A stretch of DNA of 60,084 nt from a virus, in the IMG/VR virus record IMGVR_UViG_3300030331_003909, positions 1-60,084 of that record. One strand, 5' to 3'. The notes beneath the pieces were generated by a model. The model did no database searches. It was given only the letters and a program-made list of their open reading frames with translations, and had not been told where the DNA came from. Positions within the stretch are counted from its first letter, which is position 1. Each line of letters starts with the position of its first letter. The position numbers and the translations under genes are program-made. This document shows, in pieces, positions 24,498 through 33,579 of this stretch.

Positions 24498-26184
24498 AGT
24501 ATTTAATTTTGGTGTTTGTTTAGATAATGAAGACCCCGCAAGAGCTGGCAGAATACGTGCTATTATGGACACACACTGCCCAGAAGAAAATCATTCAGTG
24601 TGTGCGGATGCTGAGTATACTAAAATTTTAATAGATGAAGGCATAACATGGTCTAGTGATAATGAAAAAAAATTGGCATTAGAGAGTAAAGTCTATTGGT
24701 CTAAGTTAGACCCATACGTTGTTTTACCTATGTTACCTTTATTTATAAATCAAGTACCAAAACCTGATGAGAGTGTACAAATAATTTTAATGAATCCTGA
24801 GAATGAATTCTCTAATAATTTTTATATAGGACCTTTAATTAGTGCACCACAGGACTTAGAATATCAAAATTCTGCAAACGGTAGAAAAGGTACTACCAAA
24901 GGAGTTAGGGTTCAGGGACCCAAGAATATAACACAATCTGATTCGTCCTCCAAAGTTTTTGCTTCACCACAACATATTTCTATTGATGGTAGAAATAATA
25001 GTGATATTATATTTAGTGGTGAAAAAAATAGAAGTGGAGAAATTGTTCTAAGAGCAGGAAAATTCGAACCTAATGAAAAGGACCCAGATTTTCCCACAAA
25101 CAATAAAGAAGTAACTACTGTACAACTTACTAATTTTTCAACAGAACTAAATTTAGTTAAGGAGACAATAGAAAAAATAGAAGCTGTAAAAGAAAAAGTA
25201 AAATGGTTGGTAGAGTATGATGTTTATGGTGAAGATACTGTTTGGTCGGAAGAAAATTTGACTGGTGAAATAAACTTGTACCAAGTGGCACCAGATGGTA
25301 CGGAGTGGGTAGGTGATAAAGGGCCTACTAATTTGGATGTTGGAGTTGGCACACCGTTTAATCCTAACGGTAACCCCACACCAGATAAGATATCTGCGAC
25401 TATTAAATTCGGTAACCAACCAATTAGTGGGGTAACTTCATTGATTAATAGATTTTTAATAGAAACTGCTGGAATGGAAAATCAAAGTATAGAGTCTCCT
25501 CCTTCTGAAGAAGGATTACCCAGTCTTCTCCAACCCTGGTACGTTAAAAGTGGTCAGTTAGTTACTACGGGTGAAGTAGGTGAACCCTCACCCACTAATC
25601 AAACATTAGATTTATACCCTTTTTATTTTAGACCATCGTACAAATTATATAATTATTATACTAGAGGTGAGGATGAGAAAAAAAGAATTAGTACAAACGT
25701 TATTAATGGTGTTAATATTAGTGGTATTGATATTACCGTAGGGTCAGCGTGTCTAATAAATAAAGAAGACCCGCAACCAGACCCTAAAAAAACTGATATC
25801 GATATCATAAGTACTAGTGAAAATGAGAAAAAAAGACAAGGTATAATTAATGCTATGAGTAATAAAATATTATTATACTCTTATGATAGTACAATTCCAG
25901 GTAAAAATTCTAACAACCCTAATAACGTAAATTTAAATAGGCCTGAAACAGGTCAGAATGTAGGAATTGACCAAGAAAATTTAGTTAAAATGGATGTTAA
26001 TGAAACAGAACCTTTAGTTAGAGGTGAACAACTAGTTAAACTTTTATCTAAAATTGTAGACTTTTTAGCAACTCACGAACATGGAAATGCGGGTACCGCC
26101 GCAAAGAATCCAGACCTTATAAGTGAAATTAGAACCCTCTTTAATAGTAAGACTTTTTTGAATGAGAATATAAGAATTAACTAG
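24490..26184 (+). CDS. Baseplate spike/hub-like protein (gp5 OB-fold type)
   Basis: The 564-residue protein begins VFNFGVCLDNEDPARAGRIRAIMDTHCP. The D-P-x-x-x-G-R-I/V-R strand is typical of the OB-fold at the start of T4 gp5/VgrG-type spikes and their relatives. Further on are KVYWSKLDPYVVLPMLPLFI and a NFYIGPLI strand, consistent with that fold, then polar Gly/Asn-rich repeats. The C-terminus has LLSKIVDFLATHEHGN, as in many baseplate proteins. No lysozyme domain is visible. It probably forms part of the cell-puncturing device. Confidence 0.55.
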   Translation: MSKVFNFGVCLDNEDPARAGRIRAIMDTHCPEENHSVCADAEYTKILIDEGITWSSDNEKKLALESKVYWSKLDPYVVLPMLPLFINQVPKPDESVQIILMNPENEFSNNFYIGPLISAPQDLEYQNSANGRKGTTKGVRVQGPKNITQSDSSSKVFASPQHISIDGRNNSDIIFSGEKNRSGEIVLRAGKFEPNEKDPDFPTNNKEVTTVQLTNFSTELNLVKETIEKIEAVKEKVKWLVEYDVYGEDTVWSEENLTGEINLYQVAPDGTEWVGDKGPTNLDVGVGTPFNPNGNPTPDKISATIKFGNQPISGVTSLINRFLIETAGMENQSIESPPSEEGLPSLLQPWYVKSGQLVTTGEVGEPSPTNQTLDLYPFYFRPSYKLYNYYTRGEDEKKRISTNVINGVNISGIDITVGSACLINKEDPQPDPKKTDIDIISTSENEKKRQGIINAMSNKILLYSYDSTIPGKNSNNPNNVNLNRPETGQNVGIDQENLVKMDVNETEPLVRGEQLVKLLSKIVDFLATHEHGNAGTAAKNPDLISEIRTLFNSKTFLNENIRIN

Positions 26185-26185
26185 A

Positions 26186-26193
26186 TATTTATT
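26186..26193 (+). promoter_or_regulatory. Putative late promoter (TATTTATT)
   Basis: TATTTATT lies 13 nt before the ATG at 26207 and just after the stop of the spike-like gene. It matches the recurrent late-promoter candidate. Confidence 0.5.
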
Positions 26194-26206
26194 AGTAAAG
26201 AGAATA

Positions 26207-27778
26207 ATGAGTACTCATAAGTCATATTTTAGTAAGAACAACACACTAATATCTAATAGTGAGGTTAATACAGCTAAAAATCCAGTTACTGAAATTTTTT
26301 ACGGGGGTGGGGTTTCCAGATTTGTTTGTGTAGAGACACAGAACCCAACCGATAGTTGTATAGACGACAATGGAGTTTCTATAACTGGTTATACTAGACA
26401 ACGTATAAATAACAGTTTTAGTAGGTTCATATTTGACTTAAATTTAAATGACTTAAAAGAGAAATACCAAGACCAAACAATTAATCTAGAAGGTGGGTGT
26501 CTAAACAGTGCAGCCACACATACTTTAAGAATGGTTAACACCTCAACTTTTGATAAAGAATTATTAAACACCACAACTGCTAAAGGTAATAAAAGAGCAA
26601 CATCTTTTGATTTAGTTTTAATTAAATTAAGTGGTGTTACTAGTGCAAGTACCTGGTCAGAAGGTGTAGGTTACGACTATGTAGATACTGGAAGTGAATG
26701 GTCTGGTTTAGACGATAAGTCATTTTCTACTAGACCCAGTAATTGGTACTACGAAAGTACCATTAACGCGTGGTGTACTAACGGTGCTTATGATTGGTAT
26801 AGTTTTAGTTCATGTACACCTACTGTTATCGCAACACAATCTTTTGATAATGGTAATGAGAACATAGAATTCGATATGACTAATGAGATAAACGCTATTT
26901 TAACTGGGGGAACTGGTTACACTAGTGTTGGTTACGCTATAGGTTATGTGAAAGAAATAGAAGCTTTAACTGGATTAACTGAAAGTTACTCTACTGGATT
27001 TTTTACTATGTATACTCAAACGTTCTACGAACCTTATTTAGAAACTAATTATCATGACTATATAGACGATGCTCGAAATTTCTTTTATGAAGGTAAAACT
27101 AATTGTTTGTACTTGTATGTTAATGCTGGTGGTGTACCCGTTAATTTAGATACACTTCCTACAGTAACAATCTATAATAGTTCAGGTGATTTATTGTACA
27201 CATTAGAGGCTTCTCAAGTCACTAAAGGAGTTTATTGTATTTGTTTTTCAATACCGTGTGACACCTACTCTACACCATGTATTTTTACAGATAGGTGGTC
27301 TGGATTATCTATTGATGGTAATTGTCAAACTGACATTAATAACAAGTTTACTTTAAAAGCTAATTCTCAGTATTTTGAAATCGGGACACATGTAGGTTTA
27401 CCTAAACACTACGGTTACTCAGTTTCTGGAATAAAGAGAGATGAGAAGGTAGTTAACGGTGATATTAGAAAAGTAATTGTTTCGGCTAGAAAAGAATACT
27501 CGACAGAAGTACCCCAACCCATATCTAACATACGTTATAGAATGTACGTAAAACAAGGGACAACAGAAGTAGAGACTCACCCATGGACCAAAGTTAACAG
27601 AGCTAACAATCAAAATTATTTTTTAATAGACACTGGTGATATGGTACCTAACGAATATTATTTAGATATACAAGCAATATCGGACTTAGAAATCAATACG
27701 TATTCTCAAACACTTAAATTTCAAGTGGTCAATCAAGCTAATTACTTTGGTAATCCACCCGCAGATTATAGACAATAA
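26207..27778 (+). CDS. Tail/virion structural protein
   Basis: This 523-residue protein is rich in Thr, Ser, Asn and Tyr with alternating strand-like segments (SRFIFDLNLNDL, TFDLVLIKLSG, YLDIQAISDLEI), typical of beta-rich phage appendage proteins. It contains several cysteines (CVETQNPTDSCIDD; CICFSIPCDTYSTPC). No enzymatic motif is visible. It follows a late-promoter-type motif and the baseplate genes, so a tail fibre, tail-tip or decoration role is likely. Confidence 0.6.
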   Translation: MSTHKSYFSKNNTLISNSEVNTAKNPVTEIFYGGGVSRFVCVETQNPTDSCIDDNGVSITGYTRQRINNSFSRFIFDLNLNDLKEKYQDQTINLEGGCLNSAATHTLRMVNTSTFDKELLNTTTAKGNKRATSFDLVLIKLSGVTSASTWSEGVGYDYVDTGSEWSGLDDKSFSTRPSNWYYESTINAWCTNGAYDWYSFSSCTPTVIATQSFDNGNENIEFDMTNEINAILTGGTGYTSVGYAIGYVKEIEALTGLTESYSTGFFTMYTQTFYEPYLETNYHDYIDDARNFFYEGKTNCLYLYVNAGGVPVNLDTLPTVTIYNSSGDLLYTLEASQVTKGVYCICFSIPCDTYSTPCIFTDRWSGLSIDGNCQTDINNKFTLKANSQYFEIGTHVGLPKHYGYSVSGIKRDEKVVNGDIRKVIVSARKEYSTEVPQPISNIRYRMYVKQGTTEVETHPWTKVNRANNQNYFLIDTGDMVPNEYYLDIQAISDLEINTYSQTLKFQVVNQANYFGNPPADYRQ

Positions 27779-27792
27779 TCTTTTATTTTAAT

Positions 27793-27823
27793 TTGGTAGT
27801 TTAATATTTTTTCATTATATTTG
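27793..27823 (+). promoter_or_regulatory. Host-type (Bacteroidota) promoter
   Basis: TTG at 27793-27795, a 20-nt spacer and TATATTTG at 27816-27823 are a perfect fit to the Bacteroidota TTG/TAnnTTTG consensus. It lies 21 nt before the ATG of the CAP-domain gene, giving it an independent, probably early, promoter. Confidence 0.8.
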
Positions 27824-27844
27824 TACTATAATAATTAAAACACT

Positions 27845-28348
27845 ATGATACATATGAAAAATATTTTAACCTTAATAACATTTATTTTATTTAGCTTTGG
27901 TCTTTTTGCTCAAACTAGTTTAGATTTTCTTTTATTTAAAAAAATAAACGATTATAGAAATTCTAATGGTTTGGATTCTTGGATATGGGACCAAAATGTG
28001 TGGAAAGCTTCTAAAGGCCATAATGAGTATTTAATGGAACTGGGAGACTGTACACATTTTCAAGTAGGTAGTGATTCTACATATTCGGGAGGTGACAGAC
28101 TTTTATTAGAAAATGTTTTGTGGGGTTTAACTAAAGAAAATTGTGCAGTAACAGACAGGTATAACTATGAAACAGATGAAGAACAAAGTGAAAAAATTCT
28201 TCAGCAATGGATTAACTCACCAGGTCATCACAGAACTTTATTATGTCCTAATACAAAATATGGTGCGGTATCTACCACCCATACGGCTAAATTTCAATGG
28301 TCAATAGGTGCATGGTGGACCTATTCCACATTAAATGTATATTCTTAA
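27845..28348 (+). CDS. Secreted CAP/SCP-domain protein
   Basis: The 167-residue protein has a signal peptide (from Met4: a Lys, a hydrophobic core NILTLITFILFSFGLFA, then a cleavage site before QTS). A CAP domain follows: KINDYRNSNGLDSWIWD, ASKGHNEYLMELGDCTHF (the HN pair) and ILQQWINSPGHHRTLLCP, all typical. CAP proteins are secreted in bacteria and are mostly of unknown biochemical function; some bind lipids or act on the envelope. It has its own host-type promoter and is closed by a terminator, so it is an isolated unit. Met4 (27854) may be the true start. Confidence 0.85.
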   Translation: MIHMKNILTLITFILFSFGLFAQTSLDFLLFKKINDYRNSNGLDSWIWDQNVWKASKGHNEYLMELGDCTHFQVGSDSTYSGGDRLLLENVLWGLTKENCAVTDRYNYETDEEQSEKILQQWINSPGHHRTLLCPNTKYGAVSTTHTAKFQWSIGAWWTYSTLNVYS

Positions 28349-28361
28349 TAAATTATTGGAC

Positions 28362-28390
28362 AAAAAAAAACCCCTCATTAGAGGGGTTTT
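28362..28390 (+). terminator. Bidirectional terminator
   Basis: A perfect stem AAAACCCCTC/GAGGGGTTTT with a 4-nt ATTA loop has an A-tract on one side and a T-tract on the other. It therefore works for the CAP gene on the plus strand and for the head gene block on the minus strand that ends at 28417. Confidence 0.92.
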
Positions 28391-28416
28391 TATTATGATA
28401 AAGTATATAATACTTA

Positions 28417-30237
28417 TTATCTTAACTCTCTGATATCGAAAGTTCTTACTCCATCTATAGTGATAAGACCATAGAATCTGTTGTTTACCATCTTCTTCGC
28501 GTATCTGGTCATAATACCTTTGATTGGTGCGAAGTTGAATGGGTTATACATTGTTGGTGTAAGTTGTAATGGTACGTATGGTGCGTATACATAACCAGTA
28601 TCAAGTAGAGATGTTCCTTTGTGACCTAACAAACATTTGTTTGCTGGGAAGTAAGGGTCTCTGTATACTGTGTAACGACCAGAAAGTGAACCTACTTTCT
28701 CGATACCCATGTTATATTGGTCTTGCTCTGGAGACGCGTTAGATACGTGGAAGTATTCTAAATCGTCAAAAATTGCAGAAACTTCAGAAGAACATACAAT
28801 CCAGTTAGCTCCACCTCTCAATGTAGACTTGTGAATCTGAGCTGAGATTTGGTTAATCGCAGTAATCAATGTTTGATTCCAATCTTTTTGAGTGTATGGT
28901 GCTTGACCAGCTGAGAATCTCTTCCATCCGTTGTAATCCCATCTTAGTTGCCATGCTGCACCTTTTCTAAGGTCTCTCAAGATTTCTCTATCGATTTCAG
29001 CTGCTATCTCTTCAGATAATAAAGCTGTTAATTCAGCTTCAGCATCAATGTTATGGAATGCACTAACGTCTTGTGCTAATTCTGGTGACCATTGAGCTCT
29101 TAGTTTTCTTTCTGTAACCGATACAGTAACTGCGTCAAGGTCAAAAGAAACTTCAGCTAATTCAGTTTCGAATTCCAAATCTTGGTAAATTCTGTACTGA
29201 GCTTGGAAGGTAGGTTGTATACCTGAACCATCAATGAAAGCTCCCATATAACCATCAACTGAGTTACAGTCAATACATGCTGGACATGATAAATCTAAAC
29301 CAATCCAGATTGCTCCGTCAACATCACAGATATCTTCATATGAACCACCTGGGAATGTTGTATCTTTAGTAGAACCATACTGTACAATAGCTTTACCATA
29401 TTTTTGAGTTACTACTCTAAATGGTATTTTAGTAGTTGATGTAATGTAAGTCTTACCTGTGTTTGCACAACATGCTATATCTGAATCAGAGAAAAACTCT
29501 AATGAAGATAAAAACTCTTCAGTGTCCATTTCATTACCGTTAGGTCCGATTAATTTACCAGCACCTGCAGTAGAGAACCCTTCTAATTTAACAATTACAC
29601 TTCTAACACCACCGTCAGTACAAGCAGTTAATCCAGGATATGCTGCTGCAATAGTTGCTGCATCTTGGAATGCTGTACCCGCTGTGTTCCATTGTTGAAC
29701 TGTTGTTGGTCTAGTTACAGCTGAAAAAGCTCCTTTTGAACGGTCAAATAAACCATCTCTACCATTTTCATAGTAAGCGTCATAAAGGTCAACTGGGTCA
29801 AAAGTTGTAGTATCATTACCTAAACCTGAACCGATTGGGTTAGTATGACCAGCCATACCTGTAGCAGGGTCACCACCTTTACCAGCAGCGTTTGTAGTTC
29901 TTTCAGAAATTTTAGGTACAAAGTAGAACAATTTACCAATTGGTAAGTTCATAGCTTGTACAGAAACGATATCGTTTGCCAATAATTTAGAGAATACTCT
30001 TCTAATGATTGGGAAAACAACTGTTTCAAACGAACCTGAAGCGTCAGATGACGTAGCCTCGTTAATTAAGTGTGTAGCTTGATTTTCGTATAATTGAGCA
30101 ACGTTTTCTTTTGTGTGCCCATTTAATCCGTTAAGGAACCCAAGCTTGTTCCATTTTCCAATAGTATCTTCGCGGATAACTTTAAGGTGTTTTAAACCTA
30201 TGTTTCCGACCATACCTGATTCTAATAATGCTCCCAT
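28417..30237 (-). CDS. Major capsid protein (T4 gp23-like)
   Basis: The 606-residue protein forms the hexamers of the head shell. The N-terminal region YENQATHLINEATSSDASG leads into VFPIIRRVFSKLLANDIVSVQAMNLPIGKLFYF (about 75-107), the conserved gp23 core. The C-terminal region has YVYAPYVPLQLTP and FAPIKGIMTRYAKK, as in T4. INE/A at residues 58-61 fits the T4 prohead protease site (I/L-x-E before A/G/S), so an N-terminal propeptide of 60 residues is likely removed. Codon choice looks less AT-rich than in neighbours, as expected for a very highly expressed gene. Confidence 0.93.
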   Translation of the reverse strand: MGALLESGMVGNIGLKHLKVIREDTIGKWNKLGFLNGLNGHTKENVAQLYENQATHLINEATSSDASGSFETVVFPIIRRVFSKLLANDIVSVQAMNLPIGKLFYFVPKISERTTNAAGKGGDPATGMAGHTNPIGSGLGNDTTTFDPVDLYDAYYENGRDGLFDRSKGAFSAVTRPTTVQQWNTAGTAFQDAATIAAAYPGLTACTDGGVRSVIVKLEGFSTAGAGKLIGPNGNEMDTEEFLSSLEFFSDSDIACCANTGKTYITSTTKIPFRVVTQKYGKAIVQYGSTKDTTFPGGSYEDICDVDGAIWIGLDLSCPACIDCNSVDGYMGAFIDGSGIQPTFQAQYRIYQDLEFETELAEVSFDLDAVTVSVTERKLRAQWSPELAQDVSAFHNIDAEAELTALLSEEIAAEIDREILRDLRKGAAWQLRWDYNGWKRFSAGQAPYTQKDWNQTLITAINQISAQIHKSTLRGGANWIVCSSEVSAIFDDLEYFHVSNASPEQDQYNMGIEKVGSLSGRYTVYRDPYFPANKCLLGHKGTSLLDTGYVYAPYVPLQLTPTMYNPFNFAPIKGIMTRYAKKMVNNRFYGLITIDGVRTFDIRELR

Positions 30238-30269
30238 TTTAATATTTTTTTTAGTTAGCGTTTATTTAA

Positions 30270-31931
30270 TTATAATTTATTCATGATATCCTTCATTCTT
30301 GCGATTTGTGGATTTTCATAAGTTTTAGTCTCAATTAAATTAATTGATGACCCTCCTGATGGAGTTTTAGTAATGGTTTTTTGAACCGACTCGTTCAATT
30401 TATTAACCTTAGAACCAAGTTCTTGATTAATATTAGTGAATAAGTTTTTACTTTCGTTGAGAGTTTTTACGTTATCAAAACGTCTAAGAATATTGATTTT
30501 CTCTTTTTTAGTTGTTGTGTTCTCAGTAAATAACTTAGTTGAATAAGCTAAATTAGCGTTAAACACAGCTACCTCGTTGAGTTTTTCTCTAAACAATTTA
30601 AGCGCTTGTCTATATTCTTTATTTTTCTCTCTGTAAGCCTGATTTTCTTCTTGTAACTGTTTTGCAGTTCTTATGATGTTATTGATGTGTTTCTTAGTTG
30701 ATTCATTCATCGGGTATACATAGTTCCTATTTGGAGTAATGGCTTTTCTCAAACCTCTTCCAGATTCAGAACCAAAACCATACGTTCTTGAAGCTTCTTC
30801 CATATCACCTTGTTTTCCATAATGACCTTCATTAGCTTCTTTATCTACACCGTATGCTTCATGATGTTCTTTTCCATAATGACCTTCATTAGCTTCTTTA
30901 TCTACACCGTATGCTTCATGATGTTCTTCATCGTGACCTTCTCCCATATATGCTCCGTACTCTCCGGCTTCTTTTTCGTGACCATCAACATCATGTCTAT
31001 GATATTTATTACCTTTGTTCATTCCGTAGTGTCCTTCTCTCATTTCTCGCTCATATGCTTCATGAGATTCTTTATGACGTAGTTCTTCCAAATCTTTTCC
31101 ATGTGCTTCATGTGCATGTGACATACCTAAAGATTCGTCTTCTCTAGCATTATAACCTTGTACATTTTTACGACCTGTAGAATGTAAACCATCAGGGTTT
31201 TCACCGTAATATTTTCTCATACCACCTCTTTCATCTCTTCGGTCTTTCTTTGATTGCATCATTTCTTCAAGGTCTTCCGCTGTAACGTCATCTTCTTCTA
31301 GTTCGACTTCGTACATTGGTTCGTCTTTCATTTTAAGTTCATACATGTCTTTTTTCATACCTTCTTTGATTTCATCATCTGATTCATCATCAATAACTGA
31401 TTCGTGTTTATCAGACTTGTAGCTTCCTTCGTTTATTAAACCTCGGAAACTGTTAAGTTTATTCTCGGCCAACTCAATTTTATATTCAGTACCAGCTTCC
31501 TGGTCTTCAATATCAATTGTGTCCCCATCTTGTGTAACAACAATTCCGTCTTCAGTTCCCATAGCTTTGAAAACTTTCAATACTTCCTCATCGGACGCAA
31601 GGGTTAGGTCGAGTGGTTCATCCGCATCCATACTCATGGATACCATTGCTTCTTCTTCGTCAGGTAAATTAACGCTTACCTCATTTTCTAGGTCTTCATC
31701 TTCTTCGTCATCAAAATCCCCATCATCAAAATCAAATTCTTCTCCTTCTTCCGTATCTTTTACGTTTACGAAGTCGTCTTCTTCTTGTTCAGTGAGAGAT
31801 TCTTTAACTAATTCTTCGATTTCTTGCTTCATAGTAGCTGCAAGTATTCCCTTTGCATTAGATTTAACAGCTTCTTCTAACTGTTGTGCCTCTAACAAAG
31901 CTTGTTCTAGGACTGATTTATTATCTGCCAT
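30270..31931 (-). CDS. Prohead scaffold/core protein (gp22-like) with repeats
   Basis: This 553-residue, extremely acidic protein lies between the capsid and protease genes, the T4 position of the scaffold gp22. The C-terminal third is coiled (EKNKEYRQALKLFREKLNEVAVFNANLAYSTKLF), resembling gp22-type scaffold ends. The middle is His/Glu/Gly-rich, with two perfect copies of a 19-residue unit starting EHHEAYGVDKEANEG and a degenerate copy before them. The N-terminus is Glu/Asp-rich. It would be degraded by the prohead protease before packaging. Confidence 0.75.
   Translation of the reverse strand: MADNKSVLEQALLEAQQLEEAVKSNAKGILAATMKQEIEELVKESLTEQEEDDFVNVKDTEEGEEFDFDDGDFDDEEDEDLENEVSVNLPDEEEAMVSMSMDADEPLDLTLASDEEVLKVFKAMGTEDGIVVTQDGDTIDIEDQEAGTEYKIELAENKLNSFRGLINEGSYKSDKHESVIDDESDDEIKEGMKKDMYELKMKDEPMYEVELEEDDVTAEDLEEMMQSKKDRRDERGGMRKYYGENPDGLHSTGRKNVQGYNAREDESLGMSHAHEAHGKDLEELRHKESHEAYEREMREGHYGMNKGNKYHRHDVDGHEKEAGEYGAYMGEGHDEEHHEAYGVDKEANEGHYGKEHHEAYGVDKEANEGHYGKQGDMEEASRTYGFGSESGRGLRKAITPNRNYVYPMNESTKKHINNIIRTAKQLQEENQAYREKNKEYRQALKLFREKLNEVAVFNANLAYSTKLFTENTTTKKEKINILRRFDNVKTLNESKNLFTNINQELGSKVNKLNESVQKTITKTPSGGSSINLIETKTYENPQIARMKDIMNKL
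30814..30927. repeat. Perfect 57-bp tandem duplication
   Basis: Two identical 57-bp units (30814-30870 and 30871-30927) lie in frame within the scaffold gene. Each encodes the same 19 residues, rich in His, Glu and Gly. Perfect identity at DNA level indicates a recent duplication or active repeat-number change. Confidence 0.95.
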
Positions 31932-31971
31932 GTTAATTTTTTTATTAGCGCTTTTTATGTTTATCTTTGTT

Positions 31972-31979
31972 AATAAATA
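31972..31979 (-). promoter_or_regulatory. Putative late promoter (sense TATTTATT)
   Basis: On the minus strand TATTTATT lies 40 nt before the scaffold ATG at 31931, farther than at other genes. It matches the recurrent late-promoter candidate. Confidence 0.4.
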
Positions 31980-32034
31980 TAATGAACGTGGGAAAAATTC
32001 CCATCACACATGAAATATAAAAGAAAAAGTAATT

Positions 32035-32751
32035 TTAATACCCAGATAAAAAATTATCTAATTTATTCATTAAGTTTAATGAACCACTTAATGCGTTACT
32101 TGTTAACTCTTCTTTATTAGTTTCATGACTTAAAGATTCATCATAAATTTCTTTATCTTCTAAATTTTTAAAAAGGTATGCTCCTGGTGTAGATGGTGAT
32201 GATACTAAATCAAAACATATTAATTCAAAGTCATCCTGTACCATGTTTTGACCATTTTCTCTTTCTAAAGAACCTACACCTCTAGATGAAATTCCTAGAG
32301 TAACTCCGTGTCTTAATAAATTAGCTGCGATGTCACCGACACAAGATAAAACTCCAGTATCGTGATAAGCTGGAGAAGTTAATATTTCTAATTTACCCAT
32401 AAGGATATTACCTTCCCAAAAAGTTTCTATTACTCTATGAGAACTTCTTTCTAAATCTACTAAAGATGATTCTGGGTGATTTAATTCTGATAAGGCACTG
32501 CCTTTTTCTATCAAAGACTGATAGTTTTCTACTTCTCTTCTTAATATCTTATCTGGGTATACTCTCCCATTTCTATTTTCAACACCACTTTTTTGTAATA
32601 TGGCATGAAAAATAATAGGTCCTTGTTGGATTGACCTATCTTCCATTTCTTTAATTATTTTTTTATTAAAGGTATTTTTTGGTGAAATGTGTCCTGCATC
32701 GTATTCTATAAGAATTCCAGTGCCTACTTTTCCAGGTTTTATTATTTCCAT
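32035..32751 (-). CDS. Prohead core protease (T4 gp21-like)
   Basis: This serine protease of the gp21/assemblin type cleaves scaffold and capsid proteins in the prohead. Seen are IIFHAILQKSG and NRNGRVYPDKIL, the His motif SELNHPESS, the Ser motif LGISSRGVGS and a following FDLVSSPSTPGA block, all family hallmarks. The frame is open to a TTG at 32766, but that TTG overlaps the TATTTATT motif. The ATG at 32751, preceded by AGAGG, gives a 13-nt leader and 238 residues, so I choose it. The gene lies between scaffold and portal genes, as in T4. Confidence 0.92.
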   Translation of the reverse strand: MEIIKPGKVGTGILIEYDAGHISPKNTFNKKIIKEMEDRSIQQGPIIFHAILQKSGVENRNGRVYPDKILRREVENYQSLIEKGSALSELNHPESSLVDLERSSHRVIETFWEGNILMGKLEILTSPAYHDTGVLSCVGDIAANLLRHGVTLGISSRGVGSLERENGQNMVQDDFELICFDLVSSPSTPGAYLFKNLEDKEIYDESLSHETNKEELTSNALSGSLNLMNKLDNFLSGY

Positions 32752-32764
32752 TTTCCTCTTTACC

Positions 32765-32772
32765 AATAAATA
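32765..32772 (-). promoter_or_regulatory. Putative late promoter (sense TATTTATT)
   Basis: TATTTATT on the minus strand lies 13 nt before the ATG at 32751. Its position rules out the in-frame TTG at 32766 as the normal start. Confidence 0.5.
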
Positions 32773-32798
32773 GTAAAGTGTTAATAAAACTTCTCTTA

Positions 32799-33230
32799 TT
32801 ATTTTTTAGTTAAATAGAAATTAAATTTTTTGGATGTAGTCAAATTTTTACTTATAATATCATTTAGTAGGTCTTTTACAAGGACTTTGATTCCGTTGGA
32901 TTTTATATCTTCCTCTTGTTTAAGAAAAAGAGTTATTTCACAATTCATGTAACTACGTTTATTTTTTCTAATTCCACTAGTCCTTATATCTAAATCCACA
33001 ATATGTTTATTCGATAAGAAATAGTCGGTAATAGGTACGTCAGTAATTGTGTATTTTATTTGTCTTTTGAGTTGCCCTACTATTCGTTCCCAGTTTTCTT
33101 CTTCCTCTAAAGGTGAGAACCAAGAAGCTATATTAACGTATATTGATTTTGGTTTTTTGTAATCCACACTCCCATAGTATGTCCTAAAATTAGGATTAAG
33201 ATTAAGTTTAAATTGTTTTCCTGTTTTCAT
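32799..33230 (-). CDS. Hypothetical phage protein
   Basis: The 143-residue basic protein is strand-rich (KSIYVNIASWFSP, IKYTITDVPITDYFL, CEITLFLKQEED) and resembles a small alpha/beta virion protein, but I recognise no family. It sits between the protease and a membrane protein in the head block, where T4-like phages carry small accessory genes. No promoter motif is visible upstream. Confidence 0.6.
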   Translation of the reverse strand: MKTGKQFKLNLNPNFRTYYGSVDYKKPKSIYVNIASWFSPLEEEENWERIVGQLKRQIKYTITDVPITDYFLSNKHIVDLDIRTSGIRKNKRSYMNCEITLFLKQEEDIKSNGIKVLVKDLLNDIISKNLTTSKKFNFYLTKK

Positions 33231-33287
33231 AAAAAATGCTATTATACATAATTATAATAGCATTTAATATTTTTGTCAAAATTAACT

Positions 33288-33578
33288 TTAGACTTCCTCT
33301 TCGTCCCCATAATCGTATTCGTGGGTAATGGTGGTGTGTGACGGTGAAGGGTCTTCTTTAGGTTCTTCTTTCTTACCTGCAAAATTTTCTGAAGCGGTAA
33401 ATCCTAATCCTGCCATTACAATCCATTGTAAAGCTTCAAATAACGAATCTTTAACATCAAAATCCCAAAATAGATTAGCGGTATATCCGATAATCATAAA
33501 TAATAGACATGTAAAAGTAACAAATCTTTTACTAGAAATCTTACCTTCACTACTTAACATATTTTGTATAAAATTCAT
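33288..33578 (-). CDS. Small two-TM protein, holin candidate
   Basis: The 96-residue protein has two hydrophobic segments, RFVTFTCLLFMIIGYTANLFW (about 18-38) and ALQWIVMAGLGFTASENFAG (about 49-68), then a charged cytoplasmic tail ending DYGDEEEV. The size, two helices and polar tail suit a holin or holin-like membrane protein. There is no endolysin next to it, so the assignment is by topology only. It lies 1 nt downstream of the gene at 33580. Confidence 0.5.
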   Translation of the reverse strand: MNFIQNMLSSEGKISSKRFVTFTCLLFMIIGYTANLFWDFDVKDSLFEALQWIVMAGLGFTASENFAGKKEEPKEDPSPSHTTITHEYDYGDEEEV

Positions 33579-33579
33579 A

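Noticed and set aside
30810-31147. Repeat-containing plus-strand open frames opposite the scaffold gene, and a possible CRISPR-like pattern
   Set aside because: Only two adjacent units without spacers are present, and they are in frame on the minus strand within a long acidic protein. The plus-strand frames are mirror images of that repeat.
32752-32766. TTG upstream start for the prohead protease
   Set aside because: The TTG overlaps the TATTTATT motif and would lie outside the transcript if that is the promoter; the ATG at 32751 follows AGAGG with a usual leader.
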